Part shown: piece by piece, positions 28,938 through 39,018 of the stretch | Layout of the letters: the number at the start of each line of letters is the position of its first letter | How positions within the stretch are numbered: position 1 is the first letter of the stretch | NCBI GenBank assembly: GCA_008015325.1 | Contig: SSFI01000093.1 | Location: 32,942-96,941, forward strand | Source of the DNA: Rheinheimera sp. | GTDB taxonomy: Bacteria > Pseudomonadota > Gammaproteobacteria > Enterobacterales > Alteromonadaceae | Reading direction: 5' to 3' | DNA: 64,000 bases | Notes under the pieces: model-generated | What the model saw: only the letters and a program-made list of their open reading frames with translations | The model's database searches: none | Told to the model about the DNA's origin: nothing | Made by a program: the position numbers and the translations under genes

Positions 28938-30803
28938 TTAATAAGGTTGCTGTTGTTGTTGGCTCTGATAACGGGCGAAGGCTTGCTGCACTTCGTCGCG
29001 GCTGGACACGGCCGGAATGGCGACGTCCCACCAGCTGCCGTTGTCGGTGCTAATCGCCGGGTCGGTTTTAATTTCAATCAGATAACTACGGTCAGCGGCG
29101 CGGGCGCGGCTGATGGCCTGCTCCAGTTCTGCCACATTGGCGACTTTTTCGCTGAGCGCGCCTAAAGCGCGGGCATGTAGCGCAAAGTCGATATCCGGCG
29201 CGCTGCCTTCGCAGTCGCGCCATAAGTTGTTAAAGGGCGCGCCACCACAGCCTTGCTGCAGCCGGTTGATGCAGCCAAAACCACGGTTATCCAGCAGCAC
29301 CACAATAATCTTTTGCCCAAGCATCACGCTGCTGGCCAATTCAGAGTTCAGCATCAAATAAGAGCCGTCGCCGACCACGACAAAGACTTCGCGCGCAGGC
29401 GCCGCCAGTTTGACGCCAAGGCCACCGGCAATTTCGTAGCCCATGCAGGAAAAGCCGTATTCAAGGTGATAACTGCCCGGGCCTTCGGCGCGCCATAGTT
29501 TATGCAGCTCGCCGGGCAGACCACCGGCAGCGCAAACCACCACATCGTTTGGCTGCGACTGGCGTTTGATAGCGCCCAGCACTTGTGCGTCAGACGGCAA
29601 GCCTGTCACAGGTGGCTGAGTCAATTCTTCGTACTGTTGTTGCCACTGCTGATTGAGCGTTTTGGCATGGCTCAGCCAGTTGGCTTCGACGGGCGAAGAC
29701 TGCGGCCAGTTGCCGGCCTGCAGCGCGTCATCGAGTTGTTTCAGCACTGTGCGGGCGTCGCCGACCAACGGCACCGCCTGATGTTTATGCGCATCAAAAG
29801 CGGCTACGTTGATTTGCAATAAAGGTTTACCGGCAAAACCACTGCGCGACTGCGTAGTGAAATCCTGCAGCCGGCTGCCGACGGCGATAATTAAATCTGC
29901 TTCCTGCGAAAGTCTATTCGCCGCAGCTGAACCGGTCACGCCAATGCCGCCAACGGCGCACGGATGTTGCCAGTGCAGGCTGCCTTTGCCAGCCTGGGTT
30001 TCTGCTACTGGTATGCCATAACGGGCGGCGAAGTCACTAAGCTGCGCCGCGCATTGGCTGTACAGCACGCCGCCACCGGCGATCAGCAGCGGTTTTTTCG
30101 CCTGAGATAACAGCTTCAGTGCATCAAAAATTTCAGCGGCATCAGCAGGCTGACGGCGTGGCCGGTGCGTAACTGGGGCGAAGAAACTTTCCGGGTAATC
30201 AAAGGCTTCGGCTTGCACGTCCTGCGGCAATGCCAGTGTCACCGGGCCGCAGTTGATTGGGTCAAGCAGCGTTTGCATCGCCACCGGCAGCGAATGAATG
30301 AGCTGCTCTGGCCTGTTGATGCGGTCGAAATAGCGGCTGACCGGGATAAAACAGTCGCTGGCAGCGGTATTCGGATTGCCGAAATCTTCGATTTGCTGCA
30401 GCACCGGGTCGGGTTTGCGGTTAGCAAAATGGTCACCCGGCAGTAATAACACCGGTAAACGGTTGGCATGCGCCAGCGCAGCGGCGGTGACCATATTGGT
30501 GGCACCAGGGCCAACTGATGTGGTGCAAGCCATCAGCCGGCGGCGGTCATTGGCTTTGGCAAAAGCGATAGCGGCATGGGCCATACCTTGTTCGTTGTGG
30601 GCGCGTAGCGTTGGCAGTGTGTCGCGGACCTGATACAAAGCTTCGCCGATGCCGGCGACATTACCGTGGCCAAAAATCGCGAACACGCCGGCAAATAAGG
30701 GTTCCACCCGGCCGTCATCCTGCTGGATAAACTGGGCGCTTAAGAACTTCACCAGTGCCTGCGCCATGGTCAGGCGGATAGTGGCTTTGTGGGTATTGTT
30801 CAT
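28938..30803 (-). CDS. iolD: 3D-(3,5/4)-trihydroxycyclohexane-1,2-dione acylhydrolase
   Basis: ThDP enzyme; RLTMAQALVKFLSAQFIQQDDGRVEPLFAGVFAIFGHGNVAGIGEAL; EYGFSCMGYEIAGGLGVKLA. Confidence 0.95.
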   Translation of the reverse strand: MNNTHKATIRLTMAQALVKFLSAQFIQQDDGRVEPLFAGVFAIFGHGNVAGIGEALYQVRDTLPTLRAHNEQGMAHAAIAFAKANDRRRLMACTTSVGPGATNMVTAAALAHANRLPVLLLPGDHFANRKPDPVLQQIEDFGNPNTAASDCFIPVSRYFDRINRPEQLIHSLPVAMQTLLDPINCGPVTLALPQDVQAEAFDYPESFFAPVTHRPRRQPADAAEIFDALKLLSQAKKPLLIAGGGVLYSQCAAQLSDFAARYGIPVAETQAGKGSLHWQHPCAVGGIGVTGSAAANRLSQEADLIIAVGSRLQDFTTQSRSGFAGKPLLQINVAAFDAHKHQAVPLVGDARTVLKQLDDALQAGNWPQSSPVEANWLSHAKTLNQQWQQQYEELTQPPVTGLPSDAQVLGAIKRQSQPNDVVVCAAGGLPGELHKLWRAEGPGSYHLEYGFSCMGYEIAGGLGVKLAAPAREVFVVVGDGSYLMLNSELASSVMLGQKIIVVLLDNRGFGCINRLQQGCGGAPFNNLWRDCEGSAPDIDFALHARALGALSEKVANVAELEQAISRARAADRSYLIEIKTDPAISTDNGSWWDVAIPAVSSRDEVQQAFARYQSQQQQQPY

Positions 30804-32800
30804 GCCGATGCTCCTGTCGCGCTGTTAGGGTTGGTCTGATGGCGGTTTAGCCAGGCTTGCGTCAGTTGGCGGTAATTGGCGCGGATCTGTGTTTGTAACT
30901 GACCATCGTCAATCTCGCCGCTTAACCAGGCTTTGGCCGGCGCGCCGAAAATGGTGCGGCCAATGGCAAAACCACGGCAAATCGGGAAGTTGGCGGTGCT
31001 GGCAAAGGCGGCGCACAAATCATCGATGGGCGCGTCGAGACCTAACACAATCACACCGCGGCAATGCGGCGCTTCCTGCTGGATCAGGTCACTGACAGCT
31101 TGCCAGCCGGCAGCTGTTTGTGGTGGTAGTTTCCACCAGTCTGGTCGCACGCCGAGCTGATAAATCTGTGCCATGGCGTTGCTAACGGTTAAATCGTCGA
31201 CTTTTTGCAAAGGGCCCGGCAAATCTTTTGGTGGGATCACTTCCAGTAATAATTCGTGGCCGGACAGGGCACAGGCCTGGTACAGCTCCTGAATTTGCCG
31301 CGCCTGTTGCTGCCACAATTCTGGCGCATCGTTTGGATGCATAAACACCAGACATTTCACCGTATGGCTGCGCGGCCAGCTGACCAGCCGCGAACCGATA
31401 GAGCGGCCACCTTCGAGTTCCAGCGGGCGTGAACCCGGCACTTCCACCGGCCGGCCAATCCACCAGCGGCCAGCTTGATCCTCAGTAAAAAGCCCGGTCA
31501 CGTCATTCAGCGCATCCTGACCAAAAGTGTCGTCAATCAACACACCCGGCGCATAACCTTGGGCGGTCAGCTGCAGCGCTGCCACTTCAGCCTGTGCGGC
31601 CTGCAAAATCAGCTGTTTGAGCTTTGGCAGGCGTGCCGTGCTGGCGAATGTAGCTTCACACATCTCGACGAATTGTTTGCGATGGTCAAACGCCAGAATA
31701 CACAGCTCTGGCCACTGCACTGGCTGCCGTGTAGTGACGCGGTGCAGGTAATTGAGTTCAGGGTCGATATCCGGTCTTTTAATGTCGTGCTGGCGGGCAA
31801 TGTAATAATCCAACTCTTCCGGTGTTGGAATGGCCGGCGCGCAGCCGTGGCGCGACACCACCAAAGCACCGCAGGCGTTGGCATAAGTGCAGGCTTTTTC
31901 ATAAGATTCGCCGCGCAGCCAGCCGCGCAGGAAACCGGCCATAAAGGCGTCGCCGGCACCTAACACGTTTAATACTTCGACCCGCACCCCGGCGGCAAAA
32001 AAGGCGTCGTCGAGGCTATTCGGGATAGCGCCGGCAAAAATGCTGCAGCCGTCGGCGCCGCGTTTAAGCACAATCACTGCATCAGACAGCCGGCGCAGAG
32101 TTTTCAGGCAAGCGATGGTGTCGGTGCTGCCACCGGCGATATGCACTTCCTCTTCGGTGCCGACAATCAAATCACACAAAGGCACAATCGACTGCAAATG
32201 CGCGCTGACGCTGTCGTTGCTGACAAAACGGTTGTCGCCTTCGCCGGGCCGGGTTAAACCCCACAGGACTGGGCGGTAGTCGATGTCGAGGATCACCTTA
32301 GTATTATTGGCGCGGGCATAACCAATAGCGGTGCGGGCGACATGGTCGACATGCGCAGTGGAAAAATGCGTGCCGGTGATAAGCAGCGCTTTACTCGATG
32401 CGATATAAGCTTCGTCAAAATCGCTGATATCAACCGCCATATCAGCGCAGTCAGCGCGGTAAAACAGCAGCGGAAATTGCTGTTTGCTTTTAATCGATAA
32501 AATCGCCAGTGCTGTCAGCCGGTTTGGATCAGTCACCACATGGCTGACATCACAGCCGGCACTTTGTAATTCCTGGCGGATAAACTGGCCAAATTGCTCG
32601 TCGCCAACCCGCGTCAGCATTGAGGCTTTCAGGCCAAGCCGCGCTGCACCAAAAGCGATATTGCAGGACGAGCCGCCGAGTGATTTGGCGAAAGAGCTGA
32701 TGTCCTGCAGCCGGTCACCAATCTGCTGGCCGTACAAATCGACCGAGGCACGGCCTAAGCAAATCACGTCGAGCTTTTTGTCTGAAACTAGTGCTGTCAC
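30800..32800 (-). CDS. iolC: Bifunctional 5-dehydro-2-deoxygluconokinase / DUF2090 aldolase-like fusion
   Basis: PfkB kinase LDVICLGRASVDLYGQQIGDRLQDISSFAKSLGGSSCNIAFG, NVLGAGDAFMAGFLRG; then ILAFDHRKQFVEMCE DUF2090 region. Confidence 0.93.
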   Translation of the reverse strand: MTALVSDKKLDVICLGRASVDLYGQQIGDRLQDISSFAKSLGGSSCNIAFGAARLGLKASMLTRVGDEQFGQFIRQELQSAGCDVSHVVTDPNRLTALAILSIKSKQQFPLLFYRADCADMAVDISDFDEAYIASSKALLITGTHFSTAHVDHVARTAIGYARANNTKVILDIDYRPVLWGLTRPGEGDNRFVSNDSVSAHLQSIVPLCDLIVGTEEEVHIAGGSTDTIACLKTLRRLSDAVIVLKRGADGCSIFAGAIPNSLDDAFFAAGVRVEVLNVLGAGDAFMAGFLRGWLRGESYEKACTYANACGALVVSRHGCAPAIPTPEELDYYIARQHDIKRPDIDPELNYLHRVTTRQPVQWPELCILAFDHRKQFVEMCEATFASTARLPKLKQLILQAAQAEVAALQLTAQGYAPGVLIDDTFGQDALNDVTGLFTEDQAGRWWIGRPVEVPGSRPLELEGGRSIGSRLVSWPRSHTVKCLVFMHPNDAPELWQQQARQIQELYQACALSGHELLLEVIPPKDLPGPLQKVDDLTVSNAMAQIYQLGVRPDWWKLPPQTAAGWQAVSDLIQQEAPHCRGVIVLGLDAPIDDLCAAFASTANFPICRGFAIGRTIFGAPAKAWLSGEIDDGQLQTQIRANYRQLTQAWLNRHQTNPNSATGASA

Positions 32801-32899
32801 CCGCTGACTCCTGCTGTAAAAAACTGTTTTAACTGCATCTGCTACCGGTGGCCGATTCTTGATGCCACGCCGGCAGCGTTGCTAAAATTTTCGTCAGAT

Positions 32900-32943
32900 T
32901 AGAATGAAAATTCTATTAGATCAACTATTGGAATAAATATTTT
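32900..32943. promoter_or_regulatory. Tandem RpiR/IolR operator-like sites
   Basis: AGAATGAAAATTCT (32901-32914) and GGAATAAATATTTT (32930-32943), between divergent iolC and rpiR genes. Confidence 0.5.
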
Positions 32944-32995
32944 ATTGAGTTAGACTCCAGAGCATCACAGTCCGCCGATTGGTTTTTTTCGCAAT

Positions 32996-33916
32996 ATGGC
33001 CACAGCCCCAAGCACAACAAGCACTCAGCTAACCGCTACTCAGCCAGCCGCTACTCAGGTTGAGCTTGAACAGCAGATCAGCAGCCGTTTCAGTAGCCTG
33101 AGCGACCGGCTGCAGGTAATTGGCCGTTATTTACTCGACCAGCCACAAGCGGTCGCGCTTGGCACTGCGGCGTCTATCGCGCAGGCCGCAGGTGTGCACG
33201 CCTCTGCGCTGGTGCGTTTTGCCAATGCTTTTGGCTTTACCGGTTTTTCTGAGCTGCAACAGCTGTACAAAACCCAGCTATTACAAAGCCAGCCGGATTA
33301 TCAGCAGCGTATTGTCGCAGTGCAGCAAGATCATTCAGTGCCCGCCGACAGCGCAGGCCTGAATTACCTGCAGCAAATCAGCAGCGCCAATCAGCAGGCA
33401 CTGAATCAACTGTGCCAAAGCATTGATGCATCAGCGCTATCTGCCGCCACCAGCCTGCTGGCGAAAGCCAGGCTGATTCATTTACAAGGTGCGCGCCGGG
33501 CTTTTCCGGTGGTCAGTTACGCCAGTTATCTGCTGGGTAATACTGGCCTTGCCGTGCATTTATTCGATGGCACCGGTTATATGCAGCAGTCGGCGCTGAA
33601 TCTGCTTGGTGCCGACGATGTGCTGCTCGCAGTCAGCTTCGCGCCTTATGCCACAGAAACCCAAACTGTGGTGCAGCGAGCCAAAGCAGTTGGCTGTAAA
33701 GTGCTGCTGATCACCGACAGCCGCGTCAGCCCGCTGTATCAGCTGGCCGACCATACACTGCTGGTACGCGAAGCCGAGTTACACGCCTTTCGTTCGTTAA
33801 GCGCCAGTATGAGCCTGGTGCAGGCTCTGGTGCTGGGGCTGATTCATGATCATCTCGGGCATGAGCAGCAGGACCTGATTTCCAAGACTTCTCAACCGGA
33901 GCAACCCAATGTCTGA
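32996..33916 (+). CDS. RpiR-family regulator (HTH + SIS), probable iol regulator
   Basis: HTH YLLDQPQAVALGTAASIAQAAGVHASALVRFANAFGFTGFSELQQLYK; SIS domain. Confidence 0.88.
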   Translation: MATAPSTTSTQLTATQPAATQVELEQQISSRFSSLSDRLQVIGRYLLDQPQAVALGTAASIAQAAGVHASALVRFANAFGFTGFSELQQLYKTQLLQSQPDYQQRIVAVQQDHSVPADSAGLNYLQQISSANQQALNQLCQSIDASALSAATSLLAKARLIHLQGARRAFPVVSYASYLLGNTGLAVHLFDGTGYMQQSALNLLGADDVLLAVSFAPYATETQTVVQRAKAVGCKVLLITDSRVSPLYQLADHTLLVREAELHAFRSLSASMSLVQALVLGLIHDHLGHEQQDLISKTSQPEQPNV

Positions 33917-34742
33917 TGCAACGACTTCATTACACCGCAAACCGACAGCTCCGGATGCTGCAGGTTTTATCCAGCGGGTGACGCCGCAAAGTGCCGGCTG
34001 GCGATATGTTGGTTTTGAAGCTGCGCTGCTTCAAGCTGGCGCAACGCTGCAAGCCGACAGTGGTGCAGACACCGAGCTGTGTCTGGTGATTTTAAGCGGC
34101 ATCGTCAGCCTGCATTGTGACAGCCAGCAGTTTCAACAAGTCGGCAAACGTATGTCGGTATTTGACGGCACTGCGCCTTATGCGCTTTATGTGCCGGCGG
34201 GCTTGCAAGTGCAAATTTCCGCCGATACTGATGCCGAAATCGCCTTGTGCCGAGCTCCTGTGACTGAGCAGGCATCCGGCCAACAATATCCGCTGCGGCT
34301 GATAACACCCGAAGATTGCACCCGCGAAACCCGTGGTCAGGGTACTAATACCCGACTGGTGTGTAATATCCTGCTCGGTAACTTGCCGGCTGAGCGGCTG
34401 CTTATTACTGAAGTCATCACGCCGCCGGGCCACTGGTCAAGCTATCCACCGCATAAACATGACGCCGACATGCTGCCGGTCGAAAGCGCGCTGGAAGAAA
34501 CCTATTACCACAAACTCAATCCGCAGCAAGGCTTTGCTTTCCAGCGGGTTTATACCGATGACCGCAGCCTCGATGAAACCATTTGTGTTGAGCACAACAG
34601 CCTGGTGCTGGTGCCGCGCGGTTATCATCCGGTCGGTGCGCCGCACGGTTACGAGCTGTATTACCTGAATGTGATGGCCGGTCCGACGCGGCAGTGGGTG
34701 TTTAAAAATGACCCGCAGCACGAATGGATCATCAAAAAATGA
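33909..34742 (+). CDS. iolB: 5-deoxy-glucuronate isomerase
   Basis: GHWSSYPPHKHDADMLPVESALEETYYHKLNPQQGFAFQRVYTDDRSLDETICVEHNSLVLVPRGYHPVGAPHGYELYYLNVMAGPTR. Confidence 0.95.
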   Translation: MSDATTSLHRKPTAPDAAGFIQRVTPQSAGWRYVGFEAALLQAGATLQADSGADTELCLVILSGIVSLHCDSQQFQQVGKRMSVFDGTAPYALYVPAGLQVQISADTDAEIALCRAPVTEQASGQQYPLRLITPEDCTRETRGQGTNTRLVCNILLGNLPAERLLITEVITPPGHWSSYPPHKHDADMLPVESALEETYYHKLNPQQGFAFQRVYTDDRSLDETICVEHNSLVLVPRGYHPVGAPHGYELYYLNVMAGPTRQWVFKNDPQHEWIIKK

Positions 34743-34774
34743 TCGCCGCAGCCGGTTTGCTACATGCTATTTTG

Positions 34775-35803
34775 TCAGTGCCGTCCCGGCTCGCGTGCGG
34801 AGTCGCGCACGATGAGCTCGCAAGTCAGCAGGTCGGCGTCCGGGCTGGTTGGGCCTTCGTCCGGCAAACCCTGCAGTTTGCGAATCAGTTTATAAGCCGC
34901 GCGATAACCAATAGCGGTAATGGGTTGGCGCATCGTTGTCAGGTTCGGCCAGACCTTGGTCGACAAGGCGATGTCGTCGATGCCGACCACAGAAATATCG
35001 TCCGGTACTTTCAGGCCCCGGCTGTGCGCGCTGTAGAGCACGCCAACCGCCATTTCGTCATTCGATGCCAGAATTGCAGTGGGGCGTGGCACTTTGTTCA
35101 ACAGCACTGCTGCCGCATCAACACCGGACTGAAAGGTGTAATAACCCTGCACCAGCAGCTTTTCCGGAAATTCCAGCCCGGCTTCGGCATAGGCCTGGCG
35201 AAAGCCGGCTTCGCAGCGCTGACTGGACCCCTGATCCGGGTGACCCAGCACAAAACCAATGTCTTTATGTTTAAGCCTGAGCAAATAGCGCGTCAGTTCA
35301 TACGCCGCCTGCTGATTATCAAAACCCACGCTGTCGCCAAGCGTCGCGTCCGGTGCACCGATGCGCACATAAGCAACCTTTCGGCGGTTCAGCATGTCGA
35401 GCAATTCTTTTTTGTCACTGAGCGGCGGCACCAAAATCAGGCCATCGGCCAGGGTATTATCGATAAAGCCTTCAATTTCGTCGACCAGACCAGGCGAGCG
35501 GTAGCTGCAGTCGTACAAAAACAGCCCCATATTGGATTCGCTGCAATATTGCAGCACGCCTTTTTGCAGTTTTTGCAGATAACTGGGGCTGGGGTTGTCG
35601 GCCAGCAGCGCAATAAACAGCGAGCGGTTTTTCGCCAGCGCCATGCCAAGCGGGTTGCGTTTAAAGCCAGTGGCCTGAATGACCGCCATCACTTTATCGC
35701 GGGTTTGTGCCGACACATTGGCTTCATTGTTAATGACGCGCGACACAGTTTTTTTCGATACACCGGCCTCTCGGGCCACATCGTTAATGGTGACAGCAGA
35801 CAT
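34775..35803 (-). CDS. LacI-family regulator
   Basis: VTINDVAREAGVSKKTVSRVINNEANVSAQTRDKVMAVIQATGFKRNPLG; periplasmic-binding-like effector domain. Confidence 0.95.
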   Translation of the reverse strand: MSAVTINDVAREAGVSKKTVSRVINNEANVSAQTRDKVMAVIQATGFKRNPLGMALAKNRSLFIALLADNPSPSYLQKLQKGVLQYCSESNMGLFLYDCSYRSPGLVDEIEGFIDNTLADGLILVPPLSDKKELLDMLNRRKVAYVRIGAPDATLGDSVGFDNQQAAYELTRYLLRLKHKDIGFVLGHPDQGSSQRCEAGFRQAYAEAGLEFPEKLLVQGYYTFQSGVDAAAVLLNKVPRPTAILASNDEMAVGVLYSAHSRGLKVPDDISVVGIDDIALSTKVWPNLTTMRQPITAIGYRAAYKLIRKLQGLPDEGPTSPDADLLTCELIVRDSAREPGRH

Positions 35804-35919
35804 AACAGCAATAACCTCCGATTAGCTGCCACATAGCAGCGAATACCCTGCGCGCCTGCTGCAACAACTGCAGAAAAAGAAGGGCAAAAATGCGCAGGAA
35901 AGAGTCAGGTATAAAGCAT

Positions 35920-35937
35920 ATTGACACCGGTGTCAAT
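35920..35937. promoter_or_regulatory. LacI-family operator-like palindrome
   Basis: ATTGACACCGGTGTCAAT, 18-bp perfect palindrome between lacI and the divergent gene. Confidence 0.8.
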
Positions 35938-36055
35938 GTGTCGGCAAGCTATGGTAATTGGCCTGCGGATCACGATTTTTAAAGAGACATTTTGTAAAAG
36001 AATCAATGGTTGCGGTCAAAGCGACAGCCATAACGTGTTTAAACAGGAGTCTGAA

Positions 36056-36673
36056 GTGGAAACTGCACAACAATCGGCCGCGTCGCTGGTGTTGTCCTGC
36101 GCCGCCTTGTTAAGTGGCCAGCATCACAGCACCGCATTACAAACTGCACTGATTTATCCTGCGCTGGCAGATTTTGCCCGTGGCCTTAACAAAGAGCTGG
36201 CCTTGTCAGCCGCAGCACTGGAGCAGGGTACACAGCCACTGGGAACCTTGTTAAGCCAGGGCTCGGCCCGGTTGCAACCTTTGCTGAGCACAATAGCGGC
36301 ACGGCTTGAACAGCAGCAGTCGGTTGAGTATCTGTGTTTTGCCAGTGCCTGCTGGCTGCGTTACAGCATGGGCTTTGACGGCAAAGGCGACACGCTGGTT
36401 GTCGAAGACGCTTTAGCGCAGCAATTAATGCAAAACCGCTTAGATCGCTGGGATCATATTGACGAGTTAATGGCTGGTTATCTGGCCATCAATGGCTTAT
36501 TTCCGCAGGCTTTAGCGGTCGAGCCGGCCTTCGCTGACAGGCTGAGTTATTGGCTTTGTGTCATTCTGGCCAACGGCATGGGCACTGCGCTGCAAATTCT
36601 GTCGATTGAATGCCGCGACTACAGCGCGCGTGATTTCAGCACTTTCGCATCTGATAAGAGGACTCCGGCATGA
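36056..36673 (+). CDS. Standalone protein resembling C-terminal domain of UxuB/mannitol-dehydrogenase family; probable GTG start
   Basis: YLCFASACWLRYSMGFDGKGDTLVVEDALAQQLMQNR...AINGLFPQAL resembles the conserved GxAxWMRYxxGxDEKGxxxxVxDP stretch; AGGAG upstream; no Rossmann domain. Confidence 0.5.
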   Translation: METAQQSAASLVLSCAALLSGQHHSTALQTALIYPALADFARGLNKELALSAAALEQGTQPLGTLLSQGSARLQPLLSTIAARLEQQQSVEYLCFASACWLRYSMGFDGKGDTLVVEDALAQQLMQNRLDRWDHIDELMAGYLAINGLFPQALAVEPAFADRLSYWLCVILANGMGTALQILSIECRDYSARDFSTFASDKRTPA

Positions 36674-37494
36674 ATAAAGTCGCCCCCATAAAAGTGACGG
36701 TCTGGAACGAATGCCGCCACGAAAAAGAAGACGCCGATGTGCAGGAAGTTTATCCGGAAACCATCGGTGGCTGTATCGTCAATCACCTCAAACCTTATGG
36801 CTTTGATTTAACGCTGAGTACCTTGGACGACCCGCAGCAGGGCTGGCCGGATGCGTTGATAGAATCGACCGAAGTCGCCATTTGGTGGGGCCATCGTTAT
36901 CATGACGAACTCAGCGACGCCCTGATCGACAAACTGCAGGCGCGGGTGCTGGCTGGCATGGGCCTGATTGTGCTGCACAGCGGCCATCACGCCAAACTAT
37001 TTAAACGCCTGATGGGCACCAGCTGTAATTTGAGCTGGCGCGAAGCGGAAGGCGGCGAGCGCGAACGGGTCTGGTGTTTAAAACCATCCCATCCAATCGC
37101 GTATAACATTCCGCCTTATCTGGAACTGCCGCAATCAGAAATGTACGGCGAGCCTTTTGATATCCCGGAGCCGGACGAGCTGATTTTTAACTCTTGGTAT
37201 CAGGGCGGGGAAGTGCTCAGAAGTGGTTGTACTTTCCAGCGCGGCCGGGGCCGGATTTTTTTCTTTGCGCCGGGCCACGAGACGTTCCCGATTTATCGCA
37301 ACGAACACATTATCCAGATTTTGGCCAACGCCATCGCCAGGGCACATCAACCGCATCAAAGCGGCTGGAATCTTGGCAACTGGGGCCGGCCTATCCCCCT
37401 CGAAGCCGGCGCGCCAAAGCAAACCTACTACAAAAAACCACGCAAGTTGATGCTGGCAGAGAAGGTGGAAAAGGCCGAAAAGGCGAAGAAATAA
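36670..37494 (+). CDS. ThuA-like domain protein
   Basis: VTVWNECRHEKEDADVQEVYPETIGGCIVNHL; WWGHRYHDELSDALIDKLQARVLAGMGLIVLHSGHHAKLFKRLMGTSCNLSWREA. Confidence 0.9.
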   Translation: MNKVAPIKVTVWNECRHEKEDADVQEVYPETIGGCIVNHLKPYGFDLTLSTLDDPQQGWPDALIESTEVAIWWGHRYHDELSDALIDKLQARVLAGMGLIVLHSGHHAKLFKRLMGTSCNLSWREAEGGERERVWCLKPSHPIAYNIPPYLELPQSEMYGEPFDIPEPDELIFNSWYQGGEVLRSGCTFQRGRGRIFFFAPGHETFPIYRNEHIIQILANAIARAHQPHQSGWNLGNWGRPIPLEAGAPKQTYYKKPRKLMLAEKVEKAEKAKK

Positions 37495-37577
37495 CCCCTT
37501 GCTGAGAAAAGTTGTCAGAACAGCAAATCATGCGCGGGTTTGCTGTTTATACTGCAACAGGACCAGGAGGTGTGCCA

Positions 37578-38315
37578 ATGACAGGGAAATATGCCGCGAG
37601 GCTGTTATTGTGGTTGTCAACGTTTTTGCCTGTAACAGCGCTTGGCTGTGGCCTTCGCGTCGTTACTGAAGATTTACCGCCTTATCAGGTGGTGTATGAG
37701 CAGAGGGTGGTGGCAGGTTCAGCTTATCTGCAGGTGCAGGCCATTCTGCAGGCTGCCGGTTTACCTTGCCGTACTGAAGTTTTGCCCTGGGCCAGGGCTT
37801 TTGATTTGGCCCGCACTCAGCCCAATACGCTGGTGTATTCGCTGGCGCGGTTACCCGCCCGCGAGAACTTGTTTATTTGGCTGGCACCGCTGATCAACGC
37901 CGATTATCGTTATTATTCGGCCAGCAGCGCGGTGATTGAACAAATTCAGCAAGGCAAATTACCCACCGAATTTACAGCAGTCGCGGTGGCCGGCAGCATG
38001 ATGGACAGTACGCTGCAGCAGCTTGGTTTTGTGCCAGACCAAAATCTGATTTTGGTCAAAGACGTCAACGCGCAGTGGAAAATCCTGCAACTTAACCGCG
38101 CGCAGCTGACGCTGGCATTTGAACCAGATTTTCAGGCACTGAGTGATGCCAAAGTGCGGCAAACGCAGTTTTACGCGTCGCGCCAGATAGTCCGGCAAAT
38201 TCAGTTGTATCTGGCAGCGCATCCGCAAACTGATCCAATATTGTTGCAACAGCTCAAAGCCGCGGTCGCACAGCAGGCCCAGCAAAGCGTGCCGGTGAAT
38301 GCGCCGGTGCATTAG
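37578..38315 (+). CDS. Periplasmic substrate-binding protein, family 3-like
   Basis: Signal peptide; LRVVTEDLPPYQVV...VQAILQAAGLPCRTEVLPWARAFDLARTQPNTLVYSLARLPARENLFIWLAPL. Confidence 0.8.
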   Translation: MTGKYAARLLLWLSTFLPVTALGCGLRVVTEDLPPYQVVYEQRVVAGSAYLQVQAILQAAGLPCRTEVLPWARAFDLARTQPNTLVYSLARLPARENLFIWLAPLINADYRYYSASSAVIEQIQQGKLPTEFTAVAVAGSMMDSTLQQLGFVPDQNLILVKDVNAQWKILQLNRAQLTLAFEPDFQALSDAKVRQTQFYASRQIVRQIQLYLAAHPQTDPILLQQLKAAVAQQAQQSVPVNAPVH

Positions 38316-38507
38316 GAACAGGTCAGAGTTTAGTGATAATTGAAGGCCTAATATGCTGGATTTATGGGCTGTTGACATAATTTGCTGATACCGTCGTATA
38401 ACCTCCCGACAATTTAGCAGGGTGATTTTACTATGACCCATAGAACCGGAACTCTGCTATGTTGAGTTGCATCTGTAAATGCAGCATTTCTTAATAACGG
38501 AACTCGG

Positions 38508-38945
38508 ATGAAAATATTTTTTGTCGTGCTCGGGTTATGCATATGTTTGCTGCAAGAAGGTCAGATCGTTCAGGCTTACTGCTTTCTGACCGATCAAAGC
38601 ATACCGATCCGCTATCGCACCTTGTGGGAAATTACAGAATTACGTCAGTTTATATTTTCTTTGTTCTCAGGATTTTTGCCCTATAACGGTGTCATTCTGG
38701 TGGCTTTGCTGTGTTGGAAACTTGCCCTCAGGCACAGACAATTTGTCTGTTGGGGCAGTTTGATTGTTGCGGTTATCAGCTATTGTTTTTTCGTATTAAA
38801 TCTGTGGGTTCCAGTGATTGAAGGTGCCAGAATGTCATCTACTTTTGCTATTGGTAGTCTGTTTACATCAATCTATACGTGCTTTTTAGCTATGGCTGGT
38901 GGTTATCTCGGTCATCGGATCTGGAAAATGAGATCTTTAAGTTAA
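38508..38945 (+). CDS. Small multi-TM membrane protein, unknown
   Basis: ORF with about four hydrophobic segments. Confidence 0.55.
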   Translation: MKIFFVVLGLCICLLQEGQIVQAYCFLTDQSIPIRYRTLWEITELRQFIFSLFSGFLPYNGVILVALLCWKLALRHRQFVCWGSLIVAVISYCFFVLNLWVPVIEGARMSSTFAIGSLFTSIYTCFLAMAGGYLGHRIWKMRSLS

Positions 38946-39018
38946 ATCTCAGAATGGTGGTGCGGGTCTAAGATCGGATGCAGCAATACACTGCATCCGG
39001 TTTATTTGAGCTGAGCGC

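Noticed and set aside
34724-35836. 370-aa plus-strand ORF
   Set aside because: Antisense shadow of the clear LacI regulator at 34775-35803; no family-like motifs.
35921-36055. N-terminal 45 residues of the 35921 ORF
   Set aside because: The TTG start lies in the LacI operator palindrome; a GTG with AGGAG at 36056 is a better start.
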